A DNA stretch of 43,101 bases from an uncultured Clostridia bacterium (GTDB lineage Bacteria; Bacillota; Clostridia; Christensenellales; Christensenellaceae): positions 1-43,101 of the forward strand of contig CAMSSU010000013.1 of assembly GCA_947063485.1 (NCBI GenBank), written 5' to 3'. Position 1 is the stretch's first letter. Each line of letters opens with the position of its first letter. Both the position numbers and the translations under genes were made by a program. Positions 24,890 to 31,881 of the stretch are shown piece by piece. The notes under the pieces are model-generated. The model saw nothing but the letters and a program-made list of their open reading frames with translations. It did not search any database and had not been told where the DNA came from.

Positions 24890-24991
24890 TTAGAAACTTG
24901 AGGCCCTGGCAGTGGCACGCGAAAAGACTTTATCCATAAAGTAGATAAAGTAAAAGTAATAATATGCAGCTGCCTTTGCGAAGTGTTTCAT
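24890..24991 (-). CDS. Tyr/Phe-rich leader peptide of the aro operon attenuator
   Basis: A 33-residue ORF directly downstream of the operon promoter. It reads MKHFAKAAA, then YYYFYFIYF at residues 10-18 (8 aromatic residues out of 9), then MDKVFSRATARASSF and TAA. GAGGT lies about eight bases before the ATG. Such control codons upstream of a terminator are the hallmark of ribosome-mediated attenuation, as in the enterobacterial pheA leader. When charged tRNA-Tyr or tRNA-Phe is scarce, the ribosome should stall on the aromatic run, free CACTGC to pair with GCAGTG and prevent termination. The peptide itself probably has no function. Confidence 0.88.
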   Translation of the reverse strand: MKHFAKAAAYYYFYFIYFMDKVFSRATARASSF

Positions 24992-25019
24992 TTTGAGCTA
25001 CCTCTTTTTTACTAACCTT

Positions 25020-25048
25020 ATGATACCCTGCAAAAAAAGCAATGTCAA
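25020..25048 (-). promoter_or_regulatory. Promoter of the aromatic amino-acid operon
   Basis: TTGACA (25043-25048), a 17-bp spacer and TATCAT (25020-25025) on the minus strand, about 30 bp before the leader-peptide ATG. Confidence 0.85.
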
Positions 25049-25061
25049 GCGTTTCTTTTCT

Positions 25062-25091
25062 TTGACAACGCCGGAAGCGGCATGGTATCAT
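25062..25091 (+). promoter_or_regulatory. Divergent promoter of the HAD hydrolase operon
   Basis: TTGACA (25062-25067), an 18-bp spacer and TATCAT (25086-25091), preceded by TGG. Its -35 box is 13 bp from that of the divergent aro promoter and both -10 boxes are identical. Confidence 0.8.
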
Positions 25092-25130
25092 TTTGCTGGA
25101 AGTTTTGACTTTTAGAGAAGGAGAGAGCGC

Positions 25131-25805
25131 GTGAGAGTAAAGGCAGCAATTTTTGATTTGGATGGGACGCTTCTGGATTCCATGTACTACTGGCGGCATA
25201 TGTTCGAGATTTTTCTGGAAGGCTACGGCAAAAAGCCAAAGCCGGATCTCAAAGATAAGCTAAAGCCTTTAAGCCTTCAGGAATCGGCGGATGTGTTCCG
25301 GATGGAGTACGGCGTTCCCGGCAGCACGGACGAGGTGGCCGATGGCATCAACAAAGTGCTGGAAGAGCGCTATTTCCATACGATTGAGGCCAAGCCCTAT
25401 GTGCGGGAATTTTTGGAGCTGCTCCGGGAAAACGGGGTGAAAATCTGCGCTGCCACGGCGACGGATCGCTATCTCGTCGAGGCGGCCCTCAAGAGAAACG
25501 GGCTTTATGATTATTTCTCCCAGATCTATACCTGCACGGAAGTGGGGAAAGGCAAGGAGTTCCCGGATATCTACCTCAAAGCCATGGAGTTTATGGGCGA
25601 GCGGCAGGAGGATACCGTCGTCTTTGAAGACGCGTATTATGCCATCAAAACTGCAAAAGCCGCGGGCTTCTATGTCGTCGCCATGGCGGACGAGACGACC
25701 AAGGAAGATGAAGAGGGCATTGTGCAGGCCGCCGATGAATATCATCAGGATTTTCGCAGTGTGCAGATAGAGACAGAAGGGGGATGCGCGCGCATTGGAG
25801 CATAG
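25131..25805 (+). CDS. HAD-superfamily hydrolase (phosphatase/beta-phosphoglucomutase-like)
   Basis: A 224-residue cytoplasmic hydrolase. The catalytic motif I FDLDGTLLDS (Asp9, Asp11) is at the N-terminus, followed by a helical cap, motif II CAATATDRY, and motif IV VVFEDAYYAIKTAKAAGF. The class suggests phosphate-ester hydrolysis or phosphomutase activity on a small metabolite; substrate unknown. The start is GTG at 25131, eight bases after AAGGAGAG. The gene overlaps the next one by 11 nt, so they are co-translated. Confidence 0.9.
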   Translation: MRVKAAIFDLDGTLLDSMYYWRHMFEIFLEGYGKKPKPDLKDKLKPLSLQESADVFRMEYGVPGSTDEVADGINKVLEERYFHTIEAKPYVREFLELLRENGVKICAATATDRYLVEAALKRNGLYDYFSQIYTCTEVGKGKEFPDIYLKAMEFMGERQEDTVVFEDAYYAIKTAKAAGFYVVAMADETTKEDEEGIVQAADEYHQDFRSVQIETEGGCARIGA

Positions 25806-26481
25806 AGTCATTCCGCCTTTTCCGGGCGTTCGGGAATCTGCCGCGGCGGCAGAGGAAAACGGCGAAGCGCTGGTCTGCGTTCAGAGGGAGTGCCCGGAGC
25901 AGTTTGTCTGCGCATCCGCCTATTTCGCCCAGGGGCTGAGCGGCGCGCTGGAGGAAATCTATATCCGGGAGGGCGCGCTGGAGCGCCTGCAAAAGGCGGC
26001 GCAGGCTCTGCCCGAGGGTTACCGCTTCAAGCTCTGGGATATCTGGCGGCCGGTGGCCGTGCAGCAGGCGATTTTCGACGCCTATGCCGCGGAGATTGCC
26101 CAAAAACAGCCGGCGCTTTCCAAAGAGCAGATTTTTGAGGAGACGAGAAAATTCGTGTTCCCGCCGGGAAGCGATGCGCTGTTCCCGCCCCTGCACGCCA
26201 CGGGCGGCGCGGTGGATCTGACCATCGTCGATGGGCAGGGAGCCGAGCTGGATATGGGGACGGGCTTCGATTATTTTGGCGATGCCGCTTTTCCGGAATA
26301 CTACGAGGCCGCCGGCAGAGATGAGCGCATCCGCCAGAACCGCCGTCTGCTCTATTTCGCCATGATAGACGCTGGCTTCATTCCGGACAGCGTGGAATGG
26401 TGGCATTTTAACTACGGCAACAGCGCCTGGGCCAAATGGACGGGCAATGCACCGGTTTACGGCGGAGTTTTCTCGCTGTGA
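25795..26481 (+). CDS. VanX-like D-Ala-D-Ala dipeptidase (peptidase M15D)
   Basis: A 228-residue zinc dipeptidase of the VanX/DdpX family. Zinc ligands are visible in LHATGGAVDLTI (the family SxHxxGxAxD motif, with Leu in place of Ser) and EWWHFNYG (catalytic Glu and His); WDIWRPVAVQQAIFD carries the conserved Arg near the active site. There is no signal peptide, consistent with a cytoplasmic enzyme that degrades D-Ala-D-Ala during wall recycling or use of peptidoglycan fragments. No vanH/vanA ligase or VanRS genes are adjacent, so this alone does not indicate glycopeptide resistance. The start codon is probably TTG at 25795. Confidence 0.88.
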   Translation: MEHRVIPPFPGVRESAAAAEENGEALVCVQRECPEQFVCASAYFAQGLSGALEEIYIREGALERLQKAAQALPEGYRFKLWDIWRPVAVQQAIFDAYAAEIAQKQPALSKEQIFEETRKFVFPPGSDALFPPLHATGGAVDLTIVDGQGAELDMGTGFDYFGDAAFPEYYEAAGRDERIRQNRRLLYFAMIDAGFIPDSVEWWHFNYGNSAWAKWTGNAPVYGGVFSL

Positions 26482-26741
26482 GCAGGCTGGAGGAGCTGCC
26501 AAACCTCGGGGCAGTGATGGTGCAAAAGCTAAAAGAAGCCGGGATTGAGACGCCGGAGCAGCTGCGGGCCATGGGCGCCAGGCAGGCCTGGAGGCAAATC
26601 CGGGCGCTGGCAGACCCGGGCATCTGCCTTTCGGCTTTGCAGGCGCTGGAAGGCGCTGTGCGGGGCGTGCGCTGGCACGATCTGCCGCCCGAAGCAAAGC
26701 AGGAGCTGAAAGCCTTCTACCAGGCGGAGAAAGGGAAATAG
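26478..26741 (+). CDS. TfoX C-terminal domain protein
   Basis: An 87-residue protein consisting of the TfoX_C helix-hairpin-helix domain: ELPNLGAVMVQKLKEAGIET, then PEQLRAMGARQAWRQIRA. In Proteobacteria this domain is the second half of the competence regulator TfoX/Sxy; stand-alone copies are common in Bacillota and their role is unknown. The GTG start overlaps the dipeptidase stop as GTGA, with GGAG ten bases upstream. It is the last gene before a terminator. Confidence 0.85.
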   Translation: MSRLEELPNLGAVMVQKLKEAGIETPEQLRAMGARQAWRQIRALADPGICLSALQALEGAVRGVRWHDLPPEAKQELKAFYQAEKGK

Positions 26742-26747
26742 CAAAAC

Positions 26748-26770
26748 ACCCGCAGAGTTCTGCGGGTTTT
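26748..26770 (+). terminator. Intrinsic terminator after the TfoX-C gene
   Basis: ACCCGCAG and CTGCGGGT form an 8-bp stem with a 4-nt loop, followed by TTT. Confidence 0.85.
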
Positions 26771-26809
26771 GATTCTGAGCCGGAAAAGGCTCTAAAAGGG
26801 GGAGAGAAT

Positions 26810-27229
26810 ATGGAGTATCGCAGGTTTGCAAATACCATCGTCGCCAGAATGGATAAGGGAGAGGAAATTCTGGAGCAAATCCAAAAAATTGCGGAAAAAG
26901 AGCAGGTTCGGCTGGCCAGCATCCGCGCCCTTGGAGCCACGGACGATTTCACCGTCGGCGTGTTCAAAACCGGGGAAAAGAAATATTACGCCAACGAATT
27001 TCGCGGAGACCATGAGATCGTCTCCCTGACGGGCACCATCAGCACGATGGACGGCCAGTTCTACGCGCATCTGCATATGAGCGCCGGCAATGAGAAGGGG
27101 CAGGTGTTCGGCGGGCATCTCAACAGGGCGGTGGTCAGCGCCACCTGCGAGATGGTGATTGAGGTCATCGATGGGCAGGTGGAACGCGCGTTTGACGAGC
27201 AGATTGGGCTGAATCTGTTTCGGTTTTAG
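26810..27229 (+). CDS. PPC/DUF296 domain protein
   Basis: A 139-residue single-domain protein of the PPC (DUF296) family, a trimeric fold that forms the C-terminal part of plant AT-hook proteins and stands alone in bacteria. Visible: RALGATDDFTVGVF, VSLTGTIS, and YAHLHMSAGNEKGQVFGGHL with the conserved His cluster that may bind metal. Function is unknown. AAGGGGGAG lies seven bases before the ATG. It has its own transcription unit. Confidence 0.88.
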   Translation: MEYRRFANTIVARMDKGEEILEQIQKIAEKEQVRLASIRALGATDDFTVGVFKTGEKKYYANEFRGDHEIVSLTGTISTMDGQFYAHLHMSAGNEKGQVFGGHLNRAVVSATCEMVIEVIDGQVERAFDEQIGLNLFRF

Positions 27230-27243
27230 CATCTAAAATTTTG

Positions 27244-27287
27244 GCGGCCATGGCCGGAGCGAAATATTTGCATCCCGGCATGGCCGC
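27244..27287. repeat. Long inverted repeat after the PPC gene
   Basis: GCGGCCATGGCCGG and CCGGCATGGCCGC flank a 17-nt spacer and can form a 13-bp stem with one bulge. TTATTTTG follows on the plus strand, so it may act as a first terminator for the gene ending at 27229. No gene is supported between 27230 and 27425. Confidence 0.55.
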
Positions 27288-27385
27288 TTATTTTGCCGTT
27301 TATCAGAACGAAGCCGGCGGCCCATCGCCCTGCGGCGGCAAAGTGCCGGTATATGCGGCGCCGGGGCGGCGGCTTTCATCCCATC

Positions 27386-27417
27386 AAAAAAAGCGCCGGG
27401 ATTCCGGCGCTTTTTTT
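27386..27417. terminator. Bidirectional intrinsic terminator
   Basis: AAAAAAAGCGCCGG and CCGGCGCTTTTTTT form a perfect 14-bp stem with a 4-nt loop between converging genes. Confidence 0.93.
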
Positions 27418-27425
27418 GTATCTGC

Positions 27426-28001
27426 CTACTCCACGTTGCTGTGGTTTTTCGCAATCGTCTGCCGATCCGCCCCGATGCGCACGGCGCAGCACGCCCGGAT
27501 GACATCGCCCACCGTCTGCATGACGGGGTAGAACGCGCTGGTCTGCACCAGAGCGGAAAGCTCGGTCAGCTCTGCATCCGGCTTGTAGCCCGAGCTGATC
27601 ATGACGGTATCCTCGATATGCACGGTGTAATCCGCAAGGCTCTCCAGCGTCGAGCCGCGCTTGCCCACCAGCAGGCCGATTTTCACGCCGTGGCTCTTGG
27701 CCTGATTCGCGAAGAGCACCATGGATTTGGTCTCGCCCGAGCCCGAACCGATGATGAAAATATCGCCTTCCTGCATGGAAGGGCAGGTGTTGTCGCCCAC
27801 GATATAGGCTCTAAGGCCAATCTGCGAGCAGTCCATCGCCAGCACTTTGATGTTGTTGCCGGCGCGGCCCCAGCCCGAGACGAAAATGCGCTTTGCTGCC
27901 ACCATGGCATCGGCCAGCGCGTCAATCTCTGCTTGATCCACGTTTGTGAGCATCTCTGCCTGATGCGCGGCGAGTTTCTTTCTCTCTTCCAAAAAATCCA
28001 T
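27426..28001 (-). CDS. SIS-domain sugar-phosphate isomerase, HxlB-like (paralogue 1)
   Basis: A 191-residue single SIS domain, closest in layout to 6-phospho-3-hexuloisomerase (HxlB/PHI). Visible: RIFVSGWGRAGNNIKVLAMD (sugar-phosphate loop), VGDNTCPSM, and IIGSGSGETKSMVLFANQAK with the Ser/Thr phosphate-binding run. Known PHI enzymes interconvert 3-hexulose 6-phosphate and fructose 6-phosphate; the partner synthase HxlA is not in the window, so the substrate is uncertain. AAAGGAG precedes the ATG. It is strongly similar to the protein at 28194-28772 and related to that at 36013-36576. Confidence 0.87.
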   Translation of the reverse strand: MDFLEERKKLAAHQAEMLTNVDQAEIDALADAMVAAKRIFVSGWGRAGNNIKVLAMDCSQIGLRAYIVGDNTCPSMQEGDIFIIGSGSGETKSMVLFANQAKSHGVKIGLLVGKRGSTLESLADYTVHIEDTVMISSGYKPDAELTELSALVQTSAFYPVMQTVGDVIRACCAVRIGADRQTIAKNHSNVE

Positions 28002-28042
28002 TTCAGTTTCTCCTTTAAAAAGAGTATTTCAAATCCAAGTTC

Positions 28043-28071
28043 ATTATATAATGAGACGGGCGGGGCCACAA
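28043..28071 (-). promoter_or_regulatory. Promoter of SIS paralogue 1
   Basis: TTGTGG (28066-28071), a 17-bp spacer and a perfect TATAAT (28043-28048) on the minus strand, 41 bp before the start codon. Confidence 0.75.
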
Positions 28072-28152
28072 GCCTTTTATGCAAAACAGCGGTTTTGGGG
28101 GGCGGGCGAAGCAAAAACCGCCGCCTTTCCATGCGCGCGGCCTGCCCTGCGG

Positions 28153-28180
28153 CAAAAAAGAAGCGCCGCATTGCGGCGCT
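28153..28180 (-). terminator. Intrinsic terminator of SIS paralogue 2
   Basis: AGCGCCGCA and TGCGGCGCT pair with a minimal loop, followed on the minus strand by TTCTTTTTTG. Confidence 0.88.
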
Positions 28181-28193
28181 CTTCTGATTCGAT

Positions 28194-28772
28194 TTATTCG
28201 ATGTTGTTGTGATTGCGACCCATATCCTCGGGCGTTACGCCCAGCTTATCCGCGCAGTAGGCTGTGATGGTATCGCAGACCGATTGCATGACCGGGTAAT
28301 AGGCGTTAGACTGCACCAGCTGTTCCTCCAGCGTGGCCATGCCTTCCGGCGGGCAGTAATCGTTGGCGATCATGAGGTTGTCGTCGATATGCACGGTATA
28401 ATCCGCGATCTCCTCCAGCTTGGAGCCGCGCTTTCCCACGATCAGGCCGACTTTGCTGCCGTGGCTCTTGGCCTGGCCGGCGAAAAGCAGCATGGATTTC
28501 GTGCCGCCCGAGCCCGAGCCGATGATGAGAATATCCCGCTCATTCATGGAAGGGCAGGAGTTATCGCCCACAACGTGCGTCTTAAGGCCAATCTGGGAGC
28601 AGTTCATCGAAAGAATTTTGATGTTGTTGCCCGCGCGGCCCCAGCCCGAAACGAAGATGCGCTCCGCATCCAAAATTGCCTGGGCCATCGCATCCAGCTC
28701 TGCCTGATCGACGCTTTTGAGCATCTCTGCCTGGCGCTCTGCCAGCTTTGCTCTCTCTTGAATCCGATCCAT
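28194..28772 (-). CDS. SIS-domain sugar-phosphate isomerase, HxlB-like (paralogue 2)
   Basis: A 192-residue SIS protein that aligns over its whole length with the neighbour at 27426: RIFVSGWGRAGNNIKILSMN, VGDNSCPSM, IIGSGSGGTKSMLLFAGQAK and LIVGKRGSKLEEIADYTVHI. Each copy has its own promoter and terminator, so they are separately regulated. The C-terminal region differs more than the core. The start at 28772 follows AAGGAG by seven bases; a 12-bp palindrome lies between promoter and start. Same functional caveat: a PHI-like isomerase without HxlA nearby. Confidence 0.87.
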   Translation of the reverse strand: MDRIQERAKLAERQAEMLKSVDQAELDAMAQAILDAERIFVSGWGRAGNNIKILSMNCSQIGLKTHVVGDNSCPSMNERDILIIGSGSGGTKSMLLFAGQAKSHGSKVGLIVGKRGSKLEEIADYTVHIDDNLMIANDYCPPEGMATLEEQLVQSNAYYPVMQSVCDTITAYCADKLGVTPEDMGRNHNNIE

Positions 28773-28796
28773 TTCTAATCTCCTTGAAGTAAAATA

Positions 28797-28808
28797 CGGC
28801 GTACGCCG
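28797..28808. promoter_or_regulatory. Palindromic operator candidate CGGCGTACGCCG
   Basis: A perfect 12-bp palindrome 24 bp before the start of SIS paralogue 2, between its promoter and ribosome binding site. It may be a repressor site or a small 5' hairpin. Confidence 0.45.
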
Positions 28809-28821
28809 CATCTACAACTCT

Positions 28822-28850
28822 AGCATAAGCAAAGCGGCAAAGTCAAGCAA
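28822..28850 (-). promoter_or_regulatory. Putative promoter of SIS paralogue 2
   Basis: TTGCTT (28845-28850), a 17-bp spacer and TATGCT (28822-28827) on the minus strand. A TTGACT with 18 bp to TAGAGT overlaps it as an alternative. Confidence 0.55.
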
Positions 28851-28852
28851 AG

Positions 28853-29371
28853 CTAATCCGCGAAAACGACCCGGCTTTTGCGCGGCGCGGCGGCAGGCGT
28901 TTCTGCGGCATACCCCAGCGCGGCCATGCCCCAGACCACGTGATCCCCCGGCACGCCCAGCCCGTCCAGAACCCGGCGGACGGCGGGTTTATCGCAGATA
29001 TCCCGCAGCTGGTTGATCCAGACAGAGCCGATGCCCATGCTGTGCGCGGCCAGGAAAATGTTTTGCAGTGCGCAGGCGCAGTCCAGCATGCCGTTGTGGT
29101 TTTCCGGATTGCAGGAGAGCAGGATGAGGGCGCTTGGGCCGTAGAAATTGTAGCTCTCGTCTGCGCCGATTTCCTCCCGGATGGCTTTGGCCAGCTCTGC
29201 CAGCTTTGCCTGGCTGGTCAGCACGGTGAACTGGAACTGCTGGCGGTTCATGCCTGTGGGCGCATACTGCCCGGCCTGGGCGATGATCTCCAAATCTTCC
29301 CGGGAAATGGGCTTTGGCAGAAACGAGCGGATGCTTCTTCTGGATTTGATATTCTCTAATACTTGGTTCAT
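28853..29371 (-). CDS. Nitroreductase family flavoprotein
   Basis: A 172-residue FMN-dependent oxidoreductase. The N-terminal SRRSIRSFLPKPI signature, GQYAPTGMNRQQFQF and GIGSVWINQL are typical; the AHSMGIGSVW part marks the NfsA/FRP-like short subfamily. Substrate unknown. The AGGAGGG site seven bases before ATG 29371 fixes the start; longer readings are rejected. It differs from the enzyme at 5194-5715 in most positions outside the motifs. Confidence 0.88.
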   Translation of the reverse strand: MNQVLENIKSRRSIRSFLPKPISREDLEIIAQAGQYAPTGMNRQQFQFTVLTSQAKLAELAKAIREEIGADESYNFYGPSALILLSCNPENHNGMLDCACALQNIFLAAHSMGIGSVWINQLRDICDKPAVRRVLDGLGVPGDHVVWGMAALGYAAETPAAAPRKSRVVFAD

Positions 29372-29474
29372 AATCGTCCCTCCTAATTCTTTGCTGGCAT
29401 AGCATTCGCCGCGCCGGCGGTGCACTCCTGCTTTTGGGCAAATAATTCGCGGTTTCGGCATTTTGTGATTTTCT

Positions 29475-29499
29475 AAAAAAAGCGCCGGAGCGCTTTTTT
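29475..29499. terminator. Intrinsic terminator of the transferase/dehydrogenase operon
   Basis: AAAAAAGCGC and GCGCTTTTTT pair around CGGA, overlapping the dehydrogenase stop codon. T-runs are present on both strands. Confidence 0.88.
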
Positions 29500-30442
29500 A
29501 CGGGATGAGGTTTTGCGGCGCGCCCTTCAGATAGGCCGCGATGTTTTCAAAGGCGATATGCGCCCGCTTGATGAGGGCCTCCCGCGTGGCAAAGGCGACG
29601 TGCGGCGTGGCCAGCAGATTCGGCGCGCCCAGCAGGGGATGGCCTGCGGCGATGGGCGGCTCGCTCTCGAACACATCGATGCCCGCGCCGGCGATGCGGC
29701 CGCTGGAAAGGGCGTCGGCCAGCGCCTGGCTGTCCACCACCGGCCCTCTGGCTGTGTTGATGAGCACGGCGTTTTTCTTCATTTTGGCAATCTGCCCTCT
29801 GCCGATGAGCCCCCGGGTCTGCTCGCTGAGCGGCGTATGCAGGGAGACGATATCGCAGGTTTCAAGCAGTGTATCCAAATCGACAAAGCGCACGCCGGGC
29901 AAATCCTTTTTGGTGCGGCTATAGGCGTAAACCTCGCAGCCAAAGGCCTGGGCGATGGCCGCCACCCGGGAGCCGATGGCGCCCGCGCCCACGATGCCGA
30001 ATTTCTTGCCCTCCAGCTCAAAGCCGATAAGGCCGTCTTTGGTCCCTTCCCGGCGCACGGCGGCGTCGCAGGCGGGAAGGCGGCGGTAGAGGGAAATGAG
30101 CAGGCCGAAAACCAGGTCTGCCACGGCGGCGGTGGAATATCCGGCGCAGTTGCAGATGGCGACGCCCCGCTCCCGGCAGGCTGGGAGCGCCACATGATCC
30201 ACGCCTGTAAACGCCACAGAGAGCATCTGGAGCTTCTCACAGCCCCGGATCACCTCTGCCGGGAAGGGCAGGTTGGCCAGGGCGATGATATCCGCATCCT
30301 GCCCCCGGGCGATGAGCTGGCCAGCATCCGCCGTGCGGCTGGAATGAATGATGAGCTCATGGCCGGGGCCGAGTTTTTGCTCTGCAATCTCCCGCAGGAG
30401 CGTCTCTTCCACGCCCAGCGGCTCGATAACGACAATTTTCAT
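29498..30442 (-). CDS. D-isomer-specific 2-hydroxyacid dehydrogenase
   Basis: A 314-residue NAD-dependent dehydrogenase of the D-2-hydroxyacid family (D-lactate/glycerate/phosphoglycerate dehydrogenase-like). Visible: the Rossmann motif GIVGAGAIGSRVAAIAQAFG, LHTPLSEQTRGLIG, NTARGPVVD with the catalytic Arg, and a PHVAFATREA segment with the catalytic His. The exact acid is unknown. The ATG at 30442 overlaps the upstream transferase stop as ATGA, so the two are co-translated; the metabolic reason for this pairing is not evident. Confidence 0.9.
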   Translation of the reverse strand: MKIVVIEPLGVEETLLREIAEQKLGPGHELIIHSSRTADAGQLIARGQDADIIALANLPFPAEVIRGCEKLQMLSVAFTGVDHVALPACRERGVAICNCAGYSTAAVADLVFGLLISLYRRLPACDAAVRREGTKDGLIGFELEGKKFGIVGAGAIGSRVAAIAQAFGCEVYAYSRTKKDLPGVRFVDLDTLLETCDIVSLHTPLSEQTRGLIGRGQIAKMKKNAVLINTARGPVVDSQALADALSSGRIAGAGIDVFESEPPIAAGHPLLGAPNLLATPHVAFATREALIKRAHIAFENIAAYLKGAPQNLIP

Positions 30443-31818
30443 CTCTTCTCTCCTTTCGGATGCGGCGCGTTTTCGCCCGCGTCCACCCCTTCCGAGGATT
30501 CCTTGACAAACAGCACGCGCACAGTCTCGATCATGAGCTTGATATCCAGCATGAGCGAATAGCTCTGGATATAGAGCAGATCCAGCATGAGCTTCTCGTA
30601 TGGGTCTGTGGAATAGCGGCCCCAAACCTGGGCCATGCCCGTCAGCCCGGCTTTGACGGCCAGGCGGTGCGAAAATTCCGGGATGGTTTTGGTGTATTCG
30701 TCGTAGAAGAACTGGCGCTCGGGGCGCGGCCCTACGATGGACATATCCCCCTTGATGATATTGAAGATCTGGGGCAGTTCATCCAGGCGCAGGGAGCGCA
30801 GGATGCGGCCGATTTTGGTGATGCGCGGGTCGTCCTTTTCGGCCAGCACCGGGCCCACATGCTTTTCGGCATCCGGGATCATGGTGCGCAGCTTGTAGAC
30901 GCCGTATTCCCGGCCGCCGCGGGTCAGCCGTTTTTGCCTGAAGAAGGGGTTATGCCCATCCTGCAAAAAGATGAGCAGGGCGCAGAGCAGGATGACGGGC
31001 AGCGCCGGAACCAGCGCCACCAGGCCAAAGCAGAGATCCAAAATGCGTTTCATGACTCTCTGGCCGCCGGTCAGGCCGAATTTGTTGACGCTGATCATCA
31101 TCAGGTCATCGAACTGTTCGCTTTGGGAAGTGGAGAGCATGATATCCGTGTAATCCGGGCGGATGAGCACGGGTTTTTCCATGGAGGCGCACATGCGCAG
31201 GAACATCGCTTTGTCGATGGTGCCCAGCTTGCCCAGGATGACGGCCTTGTGCGACAAGATGATGGATTCGATCTCCCGGTCGTTTGGCGAAGTGATGGCG
31301 TCCACCCGGTATTTCTCGCTGTACCGGTTGACTTTTTCCAGCACAAAAGCCTCGCCCTCGGGGTCGTCTGTGATGAGCACGGAGGGCAGCGGCGGGCGGC
31401 ACCGGAAATAGAATTTGCGCGAGAGCGTCAGCCAAAGGGGCAGGACGGCCAGTTCCAAAACAAAGTTGAGCAGCGCGATTTTCTTGCTCAGCTGCGCGCC
31501 GATGGCCACATAGGGCAGCGCCAGCAGGATGACGTTGCTGATAAGCGCTGAGATATAGATGGAATACAGCAGGTTATAATAGCGCTTGCCGCTGAAGTTG
31601 AAGCAGTCTAAAAAGCTGGCAGAGATGAGCGTGATCACCCAAAACCAGGGCAGAACCACATAGAGATTTGCATTGCTGAAGCGATCCCAGACGTTATGCA
31701 CAAAAAGCGTTGCCAGCGTCATGCTGGCGCAGACGAGCAGGGAAAGCAGCGCGATGGAAAACAGCCGCGCAATGCCCTGGCCACGGTATTTATTGAAAAA
31801 GGATTTTCTTTTTGCCAT
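30439..31818 (-). CDS. Undecaprenyl-phosphate sugar-1-phosphate transferase (polyprenyl priming transferase)
   Basis: A 459-residue membrane enzyme that starts glycan assembly by moving a sugar 1-phosphate onto undecaprenyl phosphate. The N-terminal half has four hydrophobic helices (ARLFSIALLSLLVCASMTLA and three more) and a nucleotide-like middle region. The C-terminal bacterial sugar transferase domain (about 265-445) has KRILDLCFGLVALVPALPVI, RQKRLTRGG, YKLRTM, LRSLRLDELPQIFNIIKGDM and VGPRPE; this is the WcaJ/WbaP family. The start at 31818 has AAGGGG nine bases upstream. It probably primes the glycan made by the genes to the right. Confidence 0.92.
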   Translation of the reverse strand: MAKRKSFFNKYRGQGIARLFSIALLSLLVCASMTLATLFVHNVWDRFSNANLYVVLPWFWVITLISASFLDCFNFSGKRYYNLLYSIYISALISNVILLALPYVAIGAQLSKKIALLNFVLELAVLPLWLTLSRKFYFRCRPPLPSVLITDDPEGEAFVLEKVNRYSEKYRVDAITSPNDREIESIILSHKAVILGKLGTIDKAMFLRMCASMEKPVLIRPDYTDIMLSTSQSEQFDDLMMISVNKFGLTGGQRVMKRILDLCFGLVALVPALPVILLCALLIFLQDGHNPFFRQKRLTRGGREYGVYKLRTMIPDAEKHVGPVLAEKDDPRITKIGRILRSLRLDELPQIFNIIKGDMSIVGPRPERQFFYDEYTKTIPEFSHRLAVKAGLTGMAQVWGRYSTDPYEKLMLDLLYIQSYSLMLDIKLMIETVRVLFVKESSEGVDAGENAPHPKGEKR

Positions 31819-31852
31819 CCGCATATGCCCCTTATTTGGTGAGTTTAGCCAA

Positions 31853-31881
31853 AGTATATCACGAAGACCGGCTTTGCGCAA
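31853..31881 (-). promoter_or_regulatory. Promoter of the priming transferase operon
   Basis: TTGCGC (31876-31881), a 17-bp spacer and TATACT (31853-31858) on the minus strand, about 35 bp before the start codon. Confidence 0.65.

Noticed and set aside
24786..25019. T-box riboswitch upstream of aroF
   Set aside because: No T-box sequence (UGGNACCGCG) or specifier-loop structure; the leader peptide explains the region better.
25795..26481. Glycopeptide-resistance (van) locus
   Set aside because: Only a VanX-like dipeptidase is present; no VanH, VanA-type ligase or VanRS. Stand-alone M15D dipeptidases are common in metabolism.
26478..26741. Competence regulator TfoX
   Set aside because: Only the C-terminal helix-hairpin-helix domain is present; no N-terminal TfoX domain or competence genes nearby.
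27241..27531. 96-codon plus-strand ORF after the PPC gene
   Set aside because: It runs through a long inverted repeat and a perfect terminator and then antisense to the SIS gene.
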